DNA of 64,000 nucleotides from Polytrichum commune (taxonomy: Eukaryota > Streptophyta > Polytrichopsida > Polytrichales > Polytrichaceae). The DNA is taken from contig OX485809.1 of assembly GCA_950295325.1 (NCBI GenBank), positions 27,170,144-27,234,143 on the forward strand, read 5' to 3'. Shown in pieces: positions 46,255 through 59,286 of this stretch (the first letter of the stretch is position 1; every line of letters begins with the position of its first letter). Both the position numbers and the translations under genes were made by a program. The notes beneath the pieces are model-generated. The model made no database searches. It had not been told where the DNA came from and saw only the letters and a program-made list of their open reading frames with translations.

Positions 46255-46430
46255 AGTTGATAGACAAATGATACATTGTAATACGATACTTTGAATGGAA
46301 TAAACATAATAATTGAAATTATAATACATTTATTATATCAATCAATTATTGCTTCACAATAGGTCTAAAAATGGACACATATATTATATCCCAATGTAGT
46401 GCTAGGCTGAGAGGAATTCTAGGAAGTAGA
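46255..46430. other. AT-rich spacer
   Basis: No gene seen between the gene fragment and the MULE transposase. It may contain the transposase 3' untranslated region. Confidence 0.4.
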
Positions 46431-48430
46431 TTAAGTCAAGAGACCTCCCTCCATGATGAGTTTAACCTCATTGAAACTAAATGTCGGGGCGTGTATGAAC
46501 AAATTCACTTCCGCATCCAAATTAGAAACCTTGACGAAGATGTAATACATATGCTTACAATTCATATAAGAATTTCGTTTGCGGCCGAACTTGGAAATCA
46601 TATCCAAGAAGTAGGCGCAATTGCACTCTGGAAGAGAACTGACTGTCACTTGGTAGATGGGTGGTTGGGGTTCTGATTTGGACTGCAGTGTGATAATGCA
46701 ACCAAATCCCGGTTGAGGGATCATAGTTAACTTCAGAACGGTACCATGCATAGCTTCAGCAGAGGCCACCATCTGCCTCTGCTTTGTCGAAGGTGCGCTG
46801 CTGGATCGCCGAACAAGCTTGGACAGTCTTGTGGTAGGGATGAAGTCGGGGTTTTTTGGAACACGGATTGGAGACATATCCAACGGGGTCGCAGAGTTGG
46901 TGAAGATTCGAGTCGGTGTGATGCGCTCCTTTGGTGGGAGTTGAAAACCTGCGTTCTCAAGCGCAAAGATCTCCGAGCGGGTGAGGTTGGTACCAATCTT
47001 CACGGGCCAGATTAGGGGAATAGGTGGCTTCTGGTCATCAACAGAGAACGGCATGCCCCATTTCTGACGAGGGCCCTTCATGCAACGCTCGATGTCGTCT
47101 GGACAAAAGACGAAGTCAGTGCGCTTCATAGATTGGAGTTTGTAGTGATGCCACATACCGGTGTAGGTCGGCGCAGGGACGCTCTTGTTATTGGTGACGA
47201 TTCTTGCGGTGCACTTCTTCTTCGTGCCCGCATGATTAGCCCAACAAGACTTCCCAGACGTATAGGGTATGCGGGCAATATGCCAAAGAGAGACATCTAC
47301 TTTGGTTTCTTGCACGGCAGTGACACGCTGGAAACCAAGTCCTGCAGGTGAAGGCACTTGAACCTCTTGTACAGAGGGGGAAGACTCCTCAATGATAGTA
47401 GGCAGTGTTTCAGGTTGAGAGCGAGTGACTCGCTCTCCGGGGGGAGGGCGAGAGAAGTTCACGGTATCGGGGCGGTGGGTTTCGCCATCATCACCAATTG
47501 GAGTGTCCGGTCTTCGCTTCTGCGATCCAAACACCTCGGCGCCCTCAAGGTGTGGATCACGAGTGCAAAACTCTTCCCCACCGGGCATGTCAAGCAAGAC
47601 CTTTTGCAACACTGTGGGGTCGCCAGTACGCTGAGCTCGACGTTGAGCATCCCTGAGCTTGAGTTCTTCTTTGCTTGGCCGTCTCCGCCAATTCCACCTT
47701 TAAGGAATTGGTAGTATGCAACAACTTGTAAGAAGGCCCAAATGTAGTCGTCCACCGTAGCCACGTATAGATCTCCACCCTTGTTGCCGGAGGCTTGAAG
47801 CCACTTGTTGTGGACGGACTCCGCAAGATTGCACGACGGCATCTCGGCCAACTGGTCTTGGGTTAAAACCTTTTCCTGATTGGAGAAATGAAGTGTTAGA
47901 ATAGGCACAAAGAGAGGAAACCGAAACCATGAAAAACCAAAAATGAATCATGAAGGAGATGTACCAGTTCCATGAAACCACCCCATTGAAGGTAGCGGAA
48001 GTGCCAGAAAGCAAGCCAGAGCTGAAGATTCTTGAGACCGTCCTCACTCGTACAATTCGATGATGCCCACCAAGCCTTGATAGCTAGGTACCTAGTCTCC
48101 GCCTCTTGCATAAAGGAAGCATTCCGATATTGAACGCAAAGGTGTCTATGTTGGTCTTGTAACTCATGCTTTATATACAATTTTGTATGCTTTTCGAGCG
48201 ATTGTTTCCAATGAAAAAAACAAGTGCGCTCACGACCCTCCATGGGAACTTTGGGATCCCCCAAACCATACACAATGCGAACAGCGTTCCAATTGGCTCG
48301 GGCACTCTCCGCCATGAAGCCTATAAAGTTTGGATGTGGGATACCGTGACGGGCTATGACGTGGTTGAGGTTCTGCCACAAGAGAATTTGGGCATCCTTA
48401 TCCTCGGATTGGAAATCACAACATGAAATC
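46431..48430 (-). pseudogene. Mutator-like (MULE) transposase gene with SWIM finger, 5'-truncated
   Basis: The first remaining exon (48430-47965) reads CDFQSEDKDAQILLWQ, FMAESARANWNAVRIVYG and ERTCFFHWKQSLEKH, as in MULE transposase cores. A GT-AG intron of 89 bp (47964-47876) follows in phase, then LTQDQLAEMPSCNLAESVHN and VDDYIWAFLQ. A one-base frameshift lies near 47680. After it the frame is open for more than 390 codons to 46431, with a SWIM zinc finger CxC...CxH (CNC near 46620, CKH near 46550). The N-terminus is replaced by satellite at 48430. Apart from truncation and one frameshift it is well kept. Confidence 0.8.
47876..47964 (-). other. Intron in the MULE transposase gene
   Basis: Donor GGAACTG/GTACATC and acceptor CAATCAG/GAAAAGG join MEL to EKVLTQDQ without a frame change. 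The upstream frame read through the intron gives only a hydrophobic tail. Confidence 0.75.
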
Positions 48431-51400
48431 TTGGACCACATTTTGACTTTCTTGTGTATGCTTGACTTAGCACTTAGATTCCGAGAGGCTAGGCCTCTCA
48501 AGGGTAATGGACCAGATTTCGCATTGTTTTGAATGTTTGAGTTAGCACTTAGATTCCGAGAGGCTAGGCACTCAAGGGTTTTGGACCAGATTTCGCATTG
48601 ATTTGAATGTTTGAGTTAGCACTTAGATTCCGAGAGGCTAGGCCTTGCAAGGGTAATGGACCAGATTTCGCATTGTTTTGTATGTTTGAGTTAGCACTTA
48701 GATTCCGAGAGGCTAGGCCTTTCAAGGATAATGGACCAAATTTTGACTTTGTTGTGTATGCTTGAGTTAGCACATACATTCCGAGAGGCTAGCCCTTTCA
48801 AAGGTAATGGACCAGATTTCGCATTGTTTTGAATGTTTGAGTTAGCACTTAGATTCCGAGAGGCTAGGCACTCAAGGGTCTTGGACCAGATTTCGCATTG
48901 ATTTGAATGTTTGAGTTAGCACTTAGATTCCGAGAGGCTAGGCACTCAAGGGTTTTGGACCAGATTTTGCATTGATTTGAATGTTTGAGTTAGCACTTAG
49001 ATTTCGAGAGGCTAGGCCTTGCAAGGGTAATGGACCAGATTTCGCATTGTTTTGTATGTTTGAGTTAGCACTTAGATTTCGAGAGGCTAGGCCTTGCAAG
49101 GGTAATGGACCAGATTTCGCATTGTTTTGTATGTTTGAGTTAGCACTTAGATTCCGAGAGGCTCGGCCTTTCAAGGGTAATGGACCAGATTTCGCATTGA
49201 TTTGAATGTTTGAGTTAGCACTTAGATTCGGAGAGGCTAGGCCTTTCAAGGGTAATGAACCAGATTTCGCATTCATTTGAATGTTTGAGTTAGCACTTAG
49301 ATTCCGAGAGGCTCGGCCTTTCAAGGGTAATGGACCAGATTTCACATTGTTTTGAATGTTTGAGTTAGCACTTAGATTCCGAGAGGCTAGGCACTCAAGG
49401 GTTTTGGACCAGATTTCGCATTGATTTGAATGTTTGAGTTAGCACTTAGATTCCGAGAGGCTAGGCCTTGCAAGGGTAATGGACCAGATTTCGCATTGTT
49501 TTGTATGTTTGAGTTAGCACTTAGATTCCGAGAGGCTCGGCCTTTCAAGGGTAATGGACCAGATTTCGCATTGATTTGAATGTTTGAGTTAGCACTTAGA
49601 TTCCGAGAGGCTAGGCCTTTCAAGGACAATGGACCAGATTTCGCATTGATTTGAATGTTTGAGTTAGCACTTAGATTTCGAGAGGCTAGGCCTTTCAAGG
49701 GTAATGGACCAGATTTCGCATTGATTTGAATGTTTGAGTAAGCACTTAGATTCCGAAGTGCTAGGCACTCAAGGGTAATGGACCATATTTGAAATTGATT
49801 TGAATGTTTGAGTTAGCACTTAGATTCCGAGAGGCTAGGCCTTTCAAGGGTAATGCACCAGATTTCGCATTGATTTGAATGTTTGAGTTAGCACTTAGAT
49901 TCCGAAGTGGTAGGCACTCAAGGGTAATGGACCATATTTCAAATTGATTTGAATGTTTGAGTTAGCACTTAGATTCCGAGAGGCTAGGCACTCAAGGGTT
50001 TGGGACCAGATTTCGCATTGATTTGAAAGTTTGAGTTAGCACTTAGATTCCGAGAGGCTAGGCACTCAAGGGTTTGGGACCAGATTTCGCATTGATTTGA
50101 AAGTTTGAGTTAGCACTTAGATTCCGAGAGGCTAGGCACTCAAGGGTTTTGGACCAGATTTCGCATTGATTTGAATGTTTGAGTTAGCACTTAGATTCCG
50201 AGAGGCTAGGCCTTGCAAGGGTAATGGACCAGATTTCGCATTGTTTTGTATGTTGGAGTTAGCACTTAGATTCCGAGAGGCTCGGCATTTCAAGGGTAAT
50301 GGACCAGATTTCGCATTGATTTGAATGTTTGAGTTAGCACTTAGATTCCGAGAGGCTAGGCCTTTCAAGGGTAATGGACCAGATTTTGACTTTGTTGTGT
50401 ATCCTTGAGTTAGCACTTAGATTCCAAGAGGCTAGGCCTTTCAAGGGTAATGGACCAGATTTCGCATTGATTTGAAAGTTTGAGTTAGCACTTAGATTCC
50501 GAGAGGCTAGGCACTCAAGGGTTTGGGACCAGATTTCGCATTGATTTGAAAGTTTGAGTTAGCACTTAGATTCCGAGAGGCTAGGCACTCAAGGGTTTTG
50601 GACCAGATTTCGCATTGATTTGAATGTTTGAGTTAGCACTTAGATTCCGAGAGGCTAGGCCTTGCAAGGGTAATGGACCAGATTTCGCATTGTTTTGTAT
50701 GTTGGAGTTAGCACTTAGATTCCGAGAGGCTCGGCATTTCAAGGGTAATGGACCAGATTTCGCATTGATTTGAATGTTTGAGTTAGCACTTAGATTCCGA
50801 GAGGCTAGGCCTTTCAAGGGTAATGGACCAGATTTTGACTTTGTTGTGTATCCTTGAGTTAGCACTTAGATTCCAAGAGGCTAGGCCTTTCAAGGGTAAT
50901 GGACCAGATTTCGCATTGATTTGAATGTTTGAGTTAGCACTTAGATTCCGAGAGGCTAGGCACTCAAGGGTCTTGGACCAGATTTTGCATTGATTTGAAT
51001 GTTTGAGTTAACACTTAGATTCCGAGACGCTAGGCACTCAAGGGTCTTGGACCAGATTTCGAATTGATTTGAATGTTTGAGTTAGCACTTAGATTCCGAG
51101 AGGCTAGACCTTTCAAGGACAGTGGACCAGATTTCGCATTGATTTGAATGTTCGAATTAGCACTTAGATTCCGAGAGGCTAGGCCTTTCAAGGGTAATGG
51201 ACCAGATTTCGCATTGATTTGAATGTTTGAGTTAGCACTTAGATTCCGAAGTGCTAGGCACTCAAGGGTTTGGGACCAGATTTCGCATTGATTTGAAAGT
51301 TTGAGTTAGCACTTAGATTCCGAGAGGCTAGGCACTCAAGGGTTTTGGACCAGATTTCGCATTGATTTGAATGTTTGAGTTAGCACTTAGATTCCGAGAG

Positions 51401-53941
51401 GCTAGGCCTTGCAAGGGTAATGGACCAGATTTCGCATTGTTTTGTATGTTGGAGTTAGCACTTAGATTCCGAGAGGCTCGGCATTTCAAGGGTAATGGAC
51501 CAGATTTCGCATTGATTTGAATGTTTGAGTTAGCACTTAGATTCCGAGAGGCTAGGCCTTTCAAGGGTAATGGACCAGATTTTGACTTTGTTGTGTATCC
51601 TTGAGTTAGCACTTAGATTCCAAGAGGCTAGGCCTTTCAAGGGTAATGGACCAGATTTCGCATTGATTTGAATGTTTGAGTTAGCACTTAGATTCCGAGA
51701 GGCTAGGCACTCAAGGGTCTTGGACCAGATTTTGCATTGATTTGAATGTTTGAGTTAACACTTAGATTCCGAGACGCTAGGCACTCAAGGGTCTTGGACC
51801 AGATTTCGCATTGATTTGAATGTTTGAGTTAGCACTTAGATTCCGAGAGGCTAGACCTTTCAAGGACAGTGGACCAGATTTCGCATTGATTTGAATGTTC
51901 GAATTAGCACTTAGATTCCGAGAGGCTAGGCCTTTCAAGGGTAATGGACCAGATTTCGCATTGATTTGAATGTTTGAGTTAGCACTTAGATTCCGAAGTG
52001 CTAGGCACTCAAGGGTAATGGACCATATTTCAAATTGATTGAATGTTTGAGTTAGCACTTAGATTCCGAGAGGCTAGGCCTTTCAAGGGTAATGGACCAG
52101 ATTTCGCATTGTTTTGAATGTTTGAGTTAGCACTTAGATTCCGAAGTGCTAGGCACTCAAGGATAATGGACCATATTCCAAATTGATTTAAATGTTTGAG
52201 TTAGCACTTAGATTCCGAGAGGCTAGGCACTCAAGGGTCTTGGACCAGATTTCAAATTGATTTCAATGTTTGAGTTAGCACTTAGATTCCGAGAGGCTAG
52301 GCGTTTCAAGGGTGATGGACCACATTTTGACTTTGTTGTGTATGCTTGAGTTAGCACTTAGATTCCGAGAGGCTAGGCCTCTCAAGGGTAATGGACCAGA
52401 TTTCGCATTGATTTGAATGTTTGAGTTAGCACTTAGATTCCGAGAGGCTAGGCCTTTCAACGATAATGGACCAAATTTTGACTTTGTTGTGTATGCTTGA
52501 GTTAGCACATACATTCCGAGAGGCTAGGCCTTTCAAGGGTAATGGACCAGATTTCGCATTGTTTTGAATGTTTGAGTTAGCACTTAGATTCCGAGAGGCT
52601 AGGCACTCAAGGGTAATGGACCATATTCCAAATTGATTTGAATGTTTGAGTTAGCACTTAGATTCCGAGAGGCTAGGCACTCAAGGGTCTTGGACCAGAT
52701 TTCAAATTGATTTGAATGTTTGAGTTAGCACTTAGATTCCGAGAGGCTAGGCCTTTCAAGGGTGATGGACCAGATTTTGACTTTGTTGTGTATGCTTGAG
52801 TTAGCACTTAGATTCCGAGAGGCTAGGCACTCAAGGGTCTTGGACCACATTTTGACTTTGTTGTGTATGCTTGAGTTAGCACTTAGATTCCGAGAGGCTA
52901 GGCCTCTCAAGGGTAATGGACCAGATTTCGCATTGATTTGAATGTTTGAGTTAGCACTTAGATTCCGAGAGGCTAGGCACTCAAGGGTCTTGGACCAGAT
53001 TTCGCATTGATTTGAATGTTTGAGTTAGCACTTAGATTCCGAGAGGCTAGGCCTTTCAAGGGTAAGGGACCAGATTTCGCATTGTTTTGAATGTTTGAGT
53101 TAGCACTTAGATTCCGAGAGGCTAGGCACTCAAGGGTTTTGGACCAGATTTCGCATTGATTTGAAAGTTTGAGTTAGCACTTACATTCCGAGAGGCTAGG
53201 CACTCAAGGGTTTTGGACCAGATTTCGCATTGATTTGAATGTTTGAGTTAGCACTTAGATTCCGAGAGGGTAGGCCCTTCAAGGGTAATGGACCAGATTT
53301 CGCATTGATTTGAATGTTTGAGTTAGCACTTAGATTCCGAGAGGCTAGGCCTTTAGAGGGTAATGGACCAGATTTTGACTTTGTTGTGTATCCTTGAGTT
53401 AGCACTTAGATTCCGAGAGGCTAGGCCTTTCAAGGGAATGGACCAGATTTCAAATTGATTTGAATGTTTGAGTTAGCACTTAGATTCCGAGAGGCTAGGC
53501 ACTCAAGGGTCTTGGACCAGATTTCGCATTGATTTGAATGTTTGAGTTAGCACTTAGATTCCGAGAGGCTAGGCCTTTTAAGGACAATGGACCAGATTTC
53601 AAATTGAATTGAATGTTTGAGTTAGCACTTAGATTCCGAGAGGCTAGGCCTTTCAAGAGTAATGGACCAGATTTCGCATTGATTTGAATGTTTGAATTAG
53701 CACTTAGATTTCGAGAGGCTAGGCACTCAAGGGTCTTGGACCAGATTTCGCATTGGTTTGAATGTTTGAGTTAGCACTTAGATTCCGAAGTGCTAGGCAC
53801 TCAAGGGTAATGGACCATATTTCAAATTGATTTGAATGTTTGAGTTAGCACTTAGATTCCGAGAGGCTAGGCCTTTCAAGGGTAATGGACCAGATTTTGA
53901 CTTTGTTGTGTATCCTTGAGTTAGCACTTAGATTCCGAGAG
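48431..53941 (-). repeat. Satellite array, inverted relative to 25347-32294
   Basis: About 73 monomers of the same 75/76-bp family on the opposite strand, mostly type A with scattered type B ('tgactttgttgtgtatgcttgag'). It begins inside the MULE gene and ends at the LTR of E13 (53942) in the middle of a monomer. Confidence 0.97.
50581..52007 (-). repeat. Higher-order tandem duplication in the satellite, 747-bp period
   Basis: 50581-51260 recurs at 51328-52007 with the same rare variants ('gagttaacacttag', 'gagacgctagg', 'aggacagtgg', 'gttcgaattagc'). A smaller copy step of 449 bp links 50132 to 50581. The three steps share a block with 'tgttggagttagc' and 'ctcggcatttc'. Confidence 0.82.
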
Positions 53942-54071
53942 TGTCGCAACCCTTGCTAGGTCCCTTAATAATCTTGCCAATTTTCGTTTCTACCAAAGGT
54001 TACGAGCGCTAACCCTTCGCATTCCGCCATGCTAATGGATAGCTCCTCTTACCCCGGACCAATAGTTCATA

Positions 54072-55044
54072 TGTCGCGCACCTCTCCATGAGGAGTGCCC
54101 GAAACACCATGGGCACAAGGGGGACCCCGGAGTGACACCCGGGACTTGTGGCGCCGTTGGTGAGAGGGCCCAAGTGATCCTAGTGTGGGTGAGGGCCCCG
54201 GGCGTTGGGAACGCCTCCCACCCACGAAGACTAGGAGGCACAAGGGCAAGGCCATGAGCTATGCGTAGCTCATGGCGTGGTGATTCTAGAATGCTCAAGA
54301 ACACCTCAATCCGAGGTGTGAGCTAGGAGTTATGGCCATTTGAGTGGGGCGCTGTCCCGGGACAGCGCCCTGGTACAGCAGTGCCTGGGAGGGATTCCCG
54401 GGACTGCCAAGGTTCAAACAGGCATAACTTCCTCAAGACTTGCTCGAATGGAGCAAGTGAGGAGTCCATCGGCATCTACGTGAAGCGTAGATGAGGATGG
54501 AGTGGTTGGTTGTTATGATCAGACATCATACAAGGAAGTTATGATGGTCTGAAGCTGCTGGGGGGTTCTAGGCCCAGCAGCTAAAGGAAAATGTCCACTT
54601 GGCCCCAACTCTTGGTAGGGAGACAAGAGGTTGGTTGACGGTGGGGTAGGGGCCCCGCGTGAAGTCCTAGAGGCTTATATGGGTGAGGTGGTGTGGCCTC
54701 ACCCACCCGAGGCGGAACGGCAAGGCCTCCATGGGCTTTGGCCTATTGTGAGGCCATAGTTGCCTAGTATGGTTCGGGTTGTTGTAGTGTTGCTCCGGCA
54801 ACGCGATGATCAACATAGGATTGGACTTCCATGGATGGAAGTCCACATTGGGGAAATGGTTTACCGATTAAGGGGTGAGTCCCGAAAGCAAAGTAGGAGG
54901 GTTGGTTCCCTCCTATGAACTATTGGTCCGGGGTAAGAGGAGCTATCCATTAGCATGGCGGAATGCGAATGGTTAGCGCTCGTAACCTTTGCTAGAAACG
55001 AAAATTGGCAAGATGGTCAAGGAGGGCTAGCAAGGGTTGCGACA
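54072..55044 (+). repeat. E14 5' LTR
   Basis: 973 bp, TGTCGC...GCGACA. Confidence 0.95.
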
Positions 55045-55046
55045 CG

Positions 55047-55058
55047 TGGTATCAGAGC
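55047..55058 (+). other. E14 primer-binding site
   Basis: TGGTATCAGAGC two bases after the 5' LTR; initiator tRNA-Met type. Confidence 0.9.
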
Positions 55059-55689
55059 AGGGTTCCAAATTTTGAGCTCGCACTTTGAGGGAAACATGGC
55101 TATCAAAAAATGCGGGTTGTGATGGTGAGCCCGTGGTTTCCAAAAGGTTGTGAGGCTTAAATTGGAACAAGGATCATGTGCAAGTGGAGTTTGACCATAC
55201 CATTGGTTCTAATGACAATGGTGGGCACTAAGGTGGATTCGGTAAGGAAATTGAAGGAGTGCTTTGAAGAGGGCTCCCACAAACCTCCAAAAGTATTTGG
55301 GGCCTAGAATACCGAATGCACCTAAAACCTTGGAGGGTATTAATTTTGGATTGAAATTCCAATTTGAAATGCTTAAAAGGTGGTGATGTTGGAATTGGTG
55401 CAAATGAGGCACCCGGGGCCTCTTAAGGCCTATGTGCGCTATTCAAACGCACAAGTGAAGGATACACCTAAAATGGACGACCTTGTGAGACATGCATCGT
55501 TTTAGGTGGGAATTCAAAAGCGGGTGGTGAATTCCATGTCCGAGTCCCCAAAGCTTCTTGAGGACGTATCGGGAATCTTTAAGATTTGAAGAACATTGAA
55601 GTCGATGGTCCTAAAAAGAAGTTCGACGGCGTACCACCATGAAGTGGGTTTAGCCGAAAGAGGTCTCAAGGAAATGGGCATAAGTAGTG
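55059..55689 (+). other. E14 leader without recognisable gag
   Basis: Non-coding leader, alignable by eye with E1, E2 and E5. Confidence 0.6.
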
Positions 55690-55980
55690 TGGCCGTTATA
55701 CCAAGGCAAATCATGCTCGTTTCGCGGACACAATGTGGAAGGTGGCGTTGTGGTACCAAGCCAAATCATATTTGTGCCGTATGCGGAATGTTAGAAGTTG
55801 ATTTTATGCTACTAATCCATATAATGTTTGGGCCGCGGACGGAATGTTACAATGTGAATTGGTGGTACCAAGCTAGAACATATTTGTGCCGCGGACGGGA
55901 TGTTAAAAGTTGGCTTTGCGGACCAAGCCAAAACATATTGTTGCCGTGGACCGAATGTTAGACTATGGCTTTGTGGCCAA
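55690..55980 (+). repeat. E14 ~56-bp tandem repeats
   Basis: About five units with 'gccgcggacggaatgtta' and diverged forms. They are more diverged than in E1 and E2. Confidence 0.7.
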
Positions 55981-56814
55981 GGCTAATAGCCTTAAGCCAA
56001 GGCCAAGTCTTTTATACCTTGAGGCTCAAGTAATCGGAGATATGTCTCATGAGTTGACAAAGAGGCAATGGACTCTTTCATGAGCCCAAAGCTCATAAGG
56101 GGGTTGGGGCTTGTCGATGCATAGAGCGGGCAAGCCCACCAAGGTGCGGTTTGCAAAGGGCGAACCGCATGAAGCAAAGGAAGCCGCGATGCATGTAACC
56201 TTTCAATGTGGGACATTGGATTTTTGTCAAAATTTCACACCAAGTGAAATAGATGAAATGCATGTCATTGTGAAGGCCGCCTTCTTTGAAACTCACCTGA
56301 TAGATGTGAGGTGCAAGCCGGTGTGCTTGCGGTGCATTATGATGTGTTATAATGACAAAGAATTGAAGTTCAAATTGACAAGGACTCCTATGGTAGGAGG
56401 ATCTAAGTTGAATTTGGTCTTAATGGACCAAATGAAAAATAGAAAGCATAATGGACGTGGTTCAATTGGAGCAACTCCAAGGAACGTATGGGGAGGCTAG
56501 GAAAGATGGGCCTCCCCCAAACAACATTGGTGTGATGTTGGTGAGATACAAGGATGTATTCACCAATGTGTTGCCCAAAAAAAAATTGCCGCCAAGGAGT
56601 GAAAAATAACTTTGCTCAACAAGAGATTGAGTTCTAGAGGTATGTGGTGACAAAGGAAGTTGGTGGACGAACATGAAGAATGTCAAGGCAATCCAAAAGG
56701 AGAATTGGCCCTTGATTCAAAAGGGCTTAGGTCATTTGTTGGCCTAGCCAATTAGTACCACAACTTCATTCGAGAGTTTTCTAAGGTTCCTAGGATCTTA
56801 TTCAACTTATTGAG

Positions 56815-57475
56815 GAAAATGGCTATCCCAAGAGTGGGATGAGCCTTGTCACCAAGCCTTTAGGGGGCTCAAAAACAAGTTCTCTTCGCCGCCCGTGCTT
56901 AAGTTCGCGGACTTTAACAAACCTTTTGAGGTGCATATGGGGGCGAGTAATTTTACAATTGGCGGATGTTGATCCGAGATGGATGTCCATTGCATATGGG
57001 AGCATTAAGCTTAATGGTTGTCGAACCTAGTGCGATTTGTGAAAGAAAGGGCTATCCCAAGAGTGGGATGAGCCTTGTCCCCAAGTCTTTGGGGAGCTTA
57101 ATACAAAGTTGTCTTTGCCACCCGTGTTCAAGTTCGCGGAGCTTGACAAACCTTTTGAGGTGCATACGGGGGGGGCGAGTGACTTTGCCATTGGCGGATG
57201 GTTAACGTAAGATGGATGGCCATTGCATATGAGAGTGTTAAGCTTGATGGTTATCCGACCTTATCCGACTTGTGGAAGAATTGGCTATCCCAAGAGTGGG
57301 AGGAGCCTTGCCACCAAGTCTTTGGGGAGCTTGAGAGCAAGTTCTCTTAGACGCCCGTGCTCAAGTTCGCGGAGCTTGACAAACCTTTTGAGGTGCATAC
57401 GGGGGTGAATGACTTTGCCAATGGCGGATTGTTGATTTAAGATGGATGGCCATTGCATATGGGAGCATGAAGCTC
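56815..57475 (+). repeat. E14 ~230-bp tandem array, three units
   Basis: 'ggctatcc' of successive units at 56821, 57050 and 57283. The second and third units match the third and fourth of E4 in their private variants. Confidence 0.85.
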
Positions 57476-58334
57476 GATGGTTATCAAAGAAGACAACCAA
57501 CTCATGCCAAACAACTTCTTTGCCGTAGTGCATTACTTGAAGATGTGGCGACACTATTTGGGGTCGCACAAAGCAAAGGTCTATATGGACAATGGGTCCT
57601 AAAAGAATTTTGACATTCAAGCGCAAGTGAGCGCCAAGTCATTGCGGTGGCATGATAGTTTGGCGCTTATGAACGTGGATTTGATCCACAAACCGGACCA
57701 AGGAAATGTGGTGCCGGATGCGCGAAGTAGACCGGAAGAGTTCCAAGCAATGAGAACCATCCAAACCTTGTGGCTAATGTGTGCCGGCAAAGGAAACTTG
57801 TGATGCAAGATACGGGAGGGGTAAATTAACTACCCCAAAGCACAAAAGCTTTTAGGTGAGCTTCGCAAGAGCAAGGTGCTCAAAGAGGTTAAGTTGGTGG
57901 ACGGATTGTTCAAGTGCAAGCAAAGTTGGGTGTATGTGACACAAGGCAAGTTGAGGCTATCGGTTTTGAAGGAGGAATATGATAGTCTTATTGCCGGCCA
58001 TAGAGGAGAAAGAAAAAGCTGCCATAGAATGGTGTCAAAGAGGTACCATTGGCGGTGCATAAAAGAGAATATAACCCACTTTGTGAAGGCGTGAATAAAG
58101 TGCCAAGTGAACCGAGCCTCTTACCAAAAGCAAGGCGGTTTCTTGCAACCGTTGCCTATCCCGTCGGGGCCATGGCATACTATGTGCATGGATTTGATCA
58201 CAAGTTTGCCGGAGTCACATGGATATGATGCCATCTTGTTGATGGTAGAGCGGTTTGCCAAGTTGGCACACATGGTGCCGATTGTGGGAACCCGCACCGC
58301 GTTGGAGACCGCATAGCCTTTTCTCAAAGGATGG

Positions 58335-58862
58335 TTGAGGCACCACGGGTTGCCAAGAGTGATTGTGTGGGATCAAGATCCAAAGTTCACAAGTGCATTT
58401 TCAATGCATTTCTCTAAGGAGGTCGGAATGAAACTAAGGTTTAGCACGGCCTTGCATTCCCAAATGGATGGGAAAACGGAGCGTGTGAATGGAGTCTTGA
58501 AGCAATACTTGAGGAACTTGGTGGGGGCGGACCAAGGAGATTGGGCGGACTATGTGGGTCGAGCGGAGTGTAATTGCAATGTAGCCACGCACTTGGCTAC
58601 CAAGGGGTGGTCTTTCGTGGTGGCTTATGGAGTGGATGCGCTCCAACCTATTAACCTAGCTCTCGAGGGGGCACATTCAACACTAGAGTTTAACCAAGAT
58701 GGTGAGGACTTGGCCAAGGATCGTAAACAAGTCTTGGAGATGACCAAGTTGTTGGTGGAGAAAGCCCGAAGGTACTACGGAGTGCAAGTCAATGCCGGAA
58801 GACGCGAAGTGGAGAATGAGGTGGGCCAAAAGGTGTTGTTGAATGTGAACAACTTCACCTAG
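58335..58862 (+). pseudogene. E14 integrase core, C-terminal part
   Basis: 175 codons open with the second Asp and the Glu of the DDE triad, closed by TAG at 58860-58862 in 'cttcacctagccgg'. E4 has a stop at the equivalent place. Confidence 0.85.
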
Positions 58863-59286
58863 CCGGAAGGCCTCACTCCAAAGTTCATGTCCAAAATTGG
58901 AGCTCCGTTTTCCATTGTGGAACAAGTGTTCAAGGACATATATAAGTTGGAATTACCGCCCAAGATCAAAGTGCATCCGACATTTCATGTCTCATTCCTA
59001 AAACCATTTAAGGACGACACCTTGTGGCCCGATCACAAGCAAGTGATTACGCCACCTCCCGACCTTGTGGACGTCATTTGGAACATGAGGTAGGAGGGCA
59101 TCCTCAAGTGTAGGAAGCCCAAGTAAAAATGAAAGAAAATGTACAAAGGACTACTTGGTGAAATGGTGAGGATAGAATGAAGCCGTTTGGGTAGCGGCAA
59201 GAGACATGGTGAACACCAATGAATTGGTGAAGCACTTTGAAGAAACTAAGGCTAAGGATTCCAATAAAATGAAGCGTAGGCATTGA

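Larger units (their letters stand above)
56110..59286 (+). pseudogene. E14 pol remnant
   Basis: Protease-proximal segment open at 56111-56500. RT core deleted (~56575-56640). Three-unit ~230-bp array (56815-57475) with VHTGAS- or VHMGAS-like RNase H starts. Integrase zinc region with a stop in place of the first Cys (~58094). MDLITSLPES (~58190), TAG at 58314-58316, then the core (58335-58862) with VIVWDQDPKFTS and KTERVNG. After a stop at 58860-58862 the tail is readable (58887-59093, KVHPTFHVSFLKPFKDD). The chromodomain remnant to 59286 is broken by a deletion near 59170. Confidence 0.9.

Noticed and set aside
48431..53941. CRISPR-like array
   Set aside because: Head-to-tail monomers without constant repeat plus unique spacer; the variable halves are themselves repeated, and the context is a plant genome.
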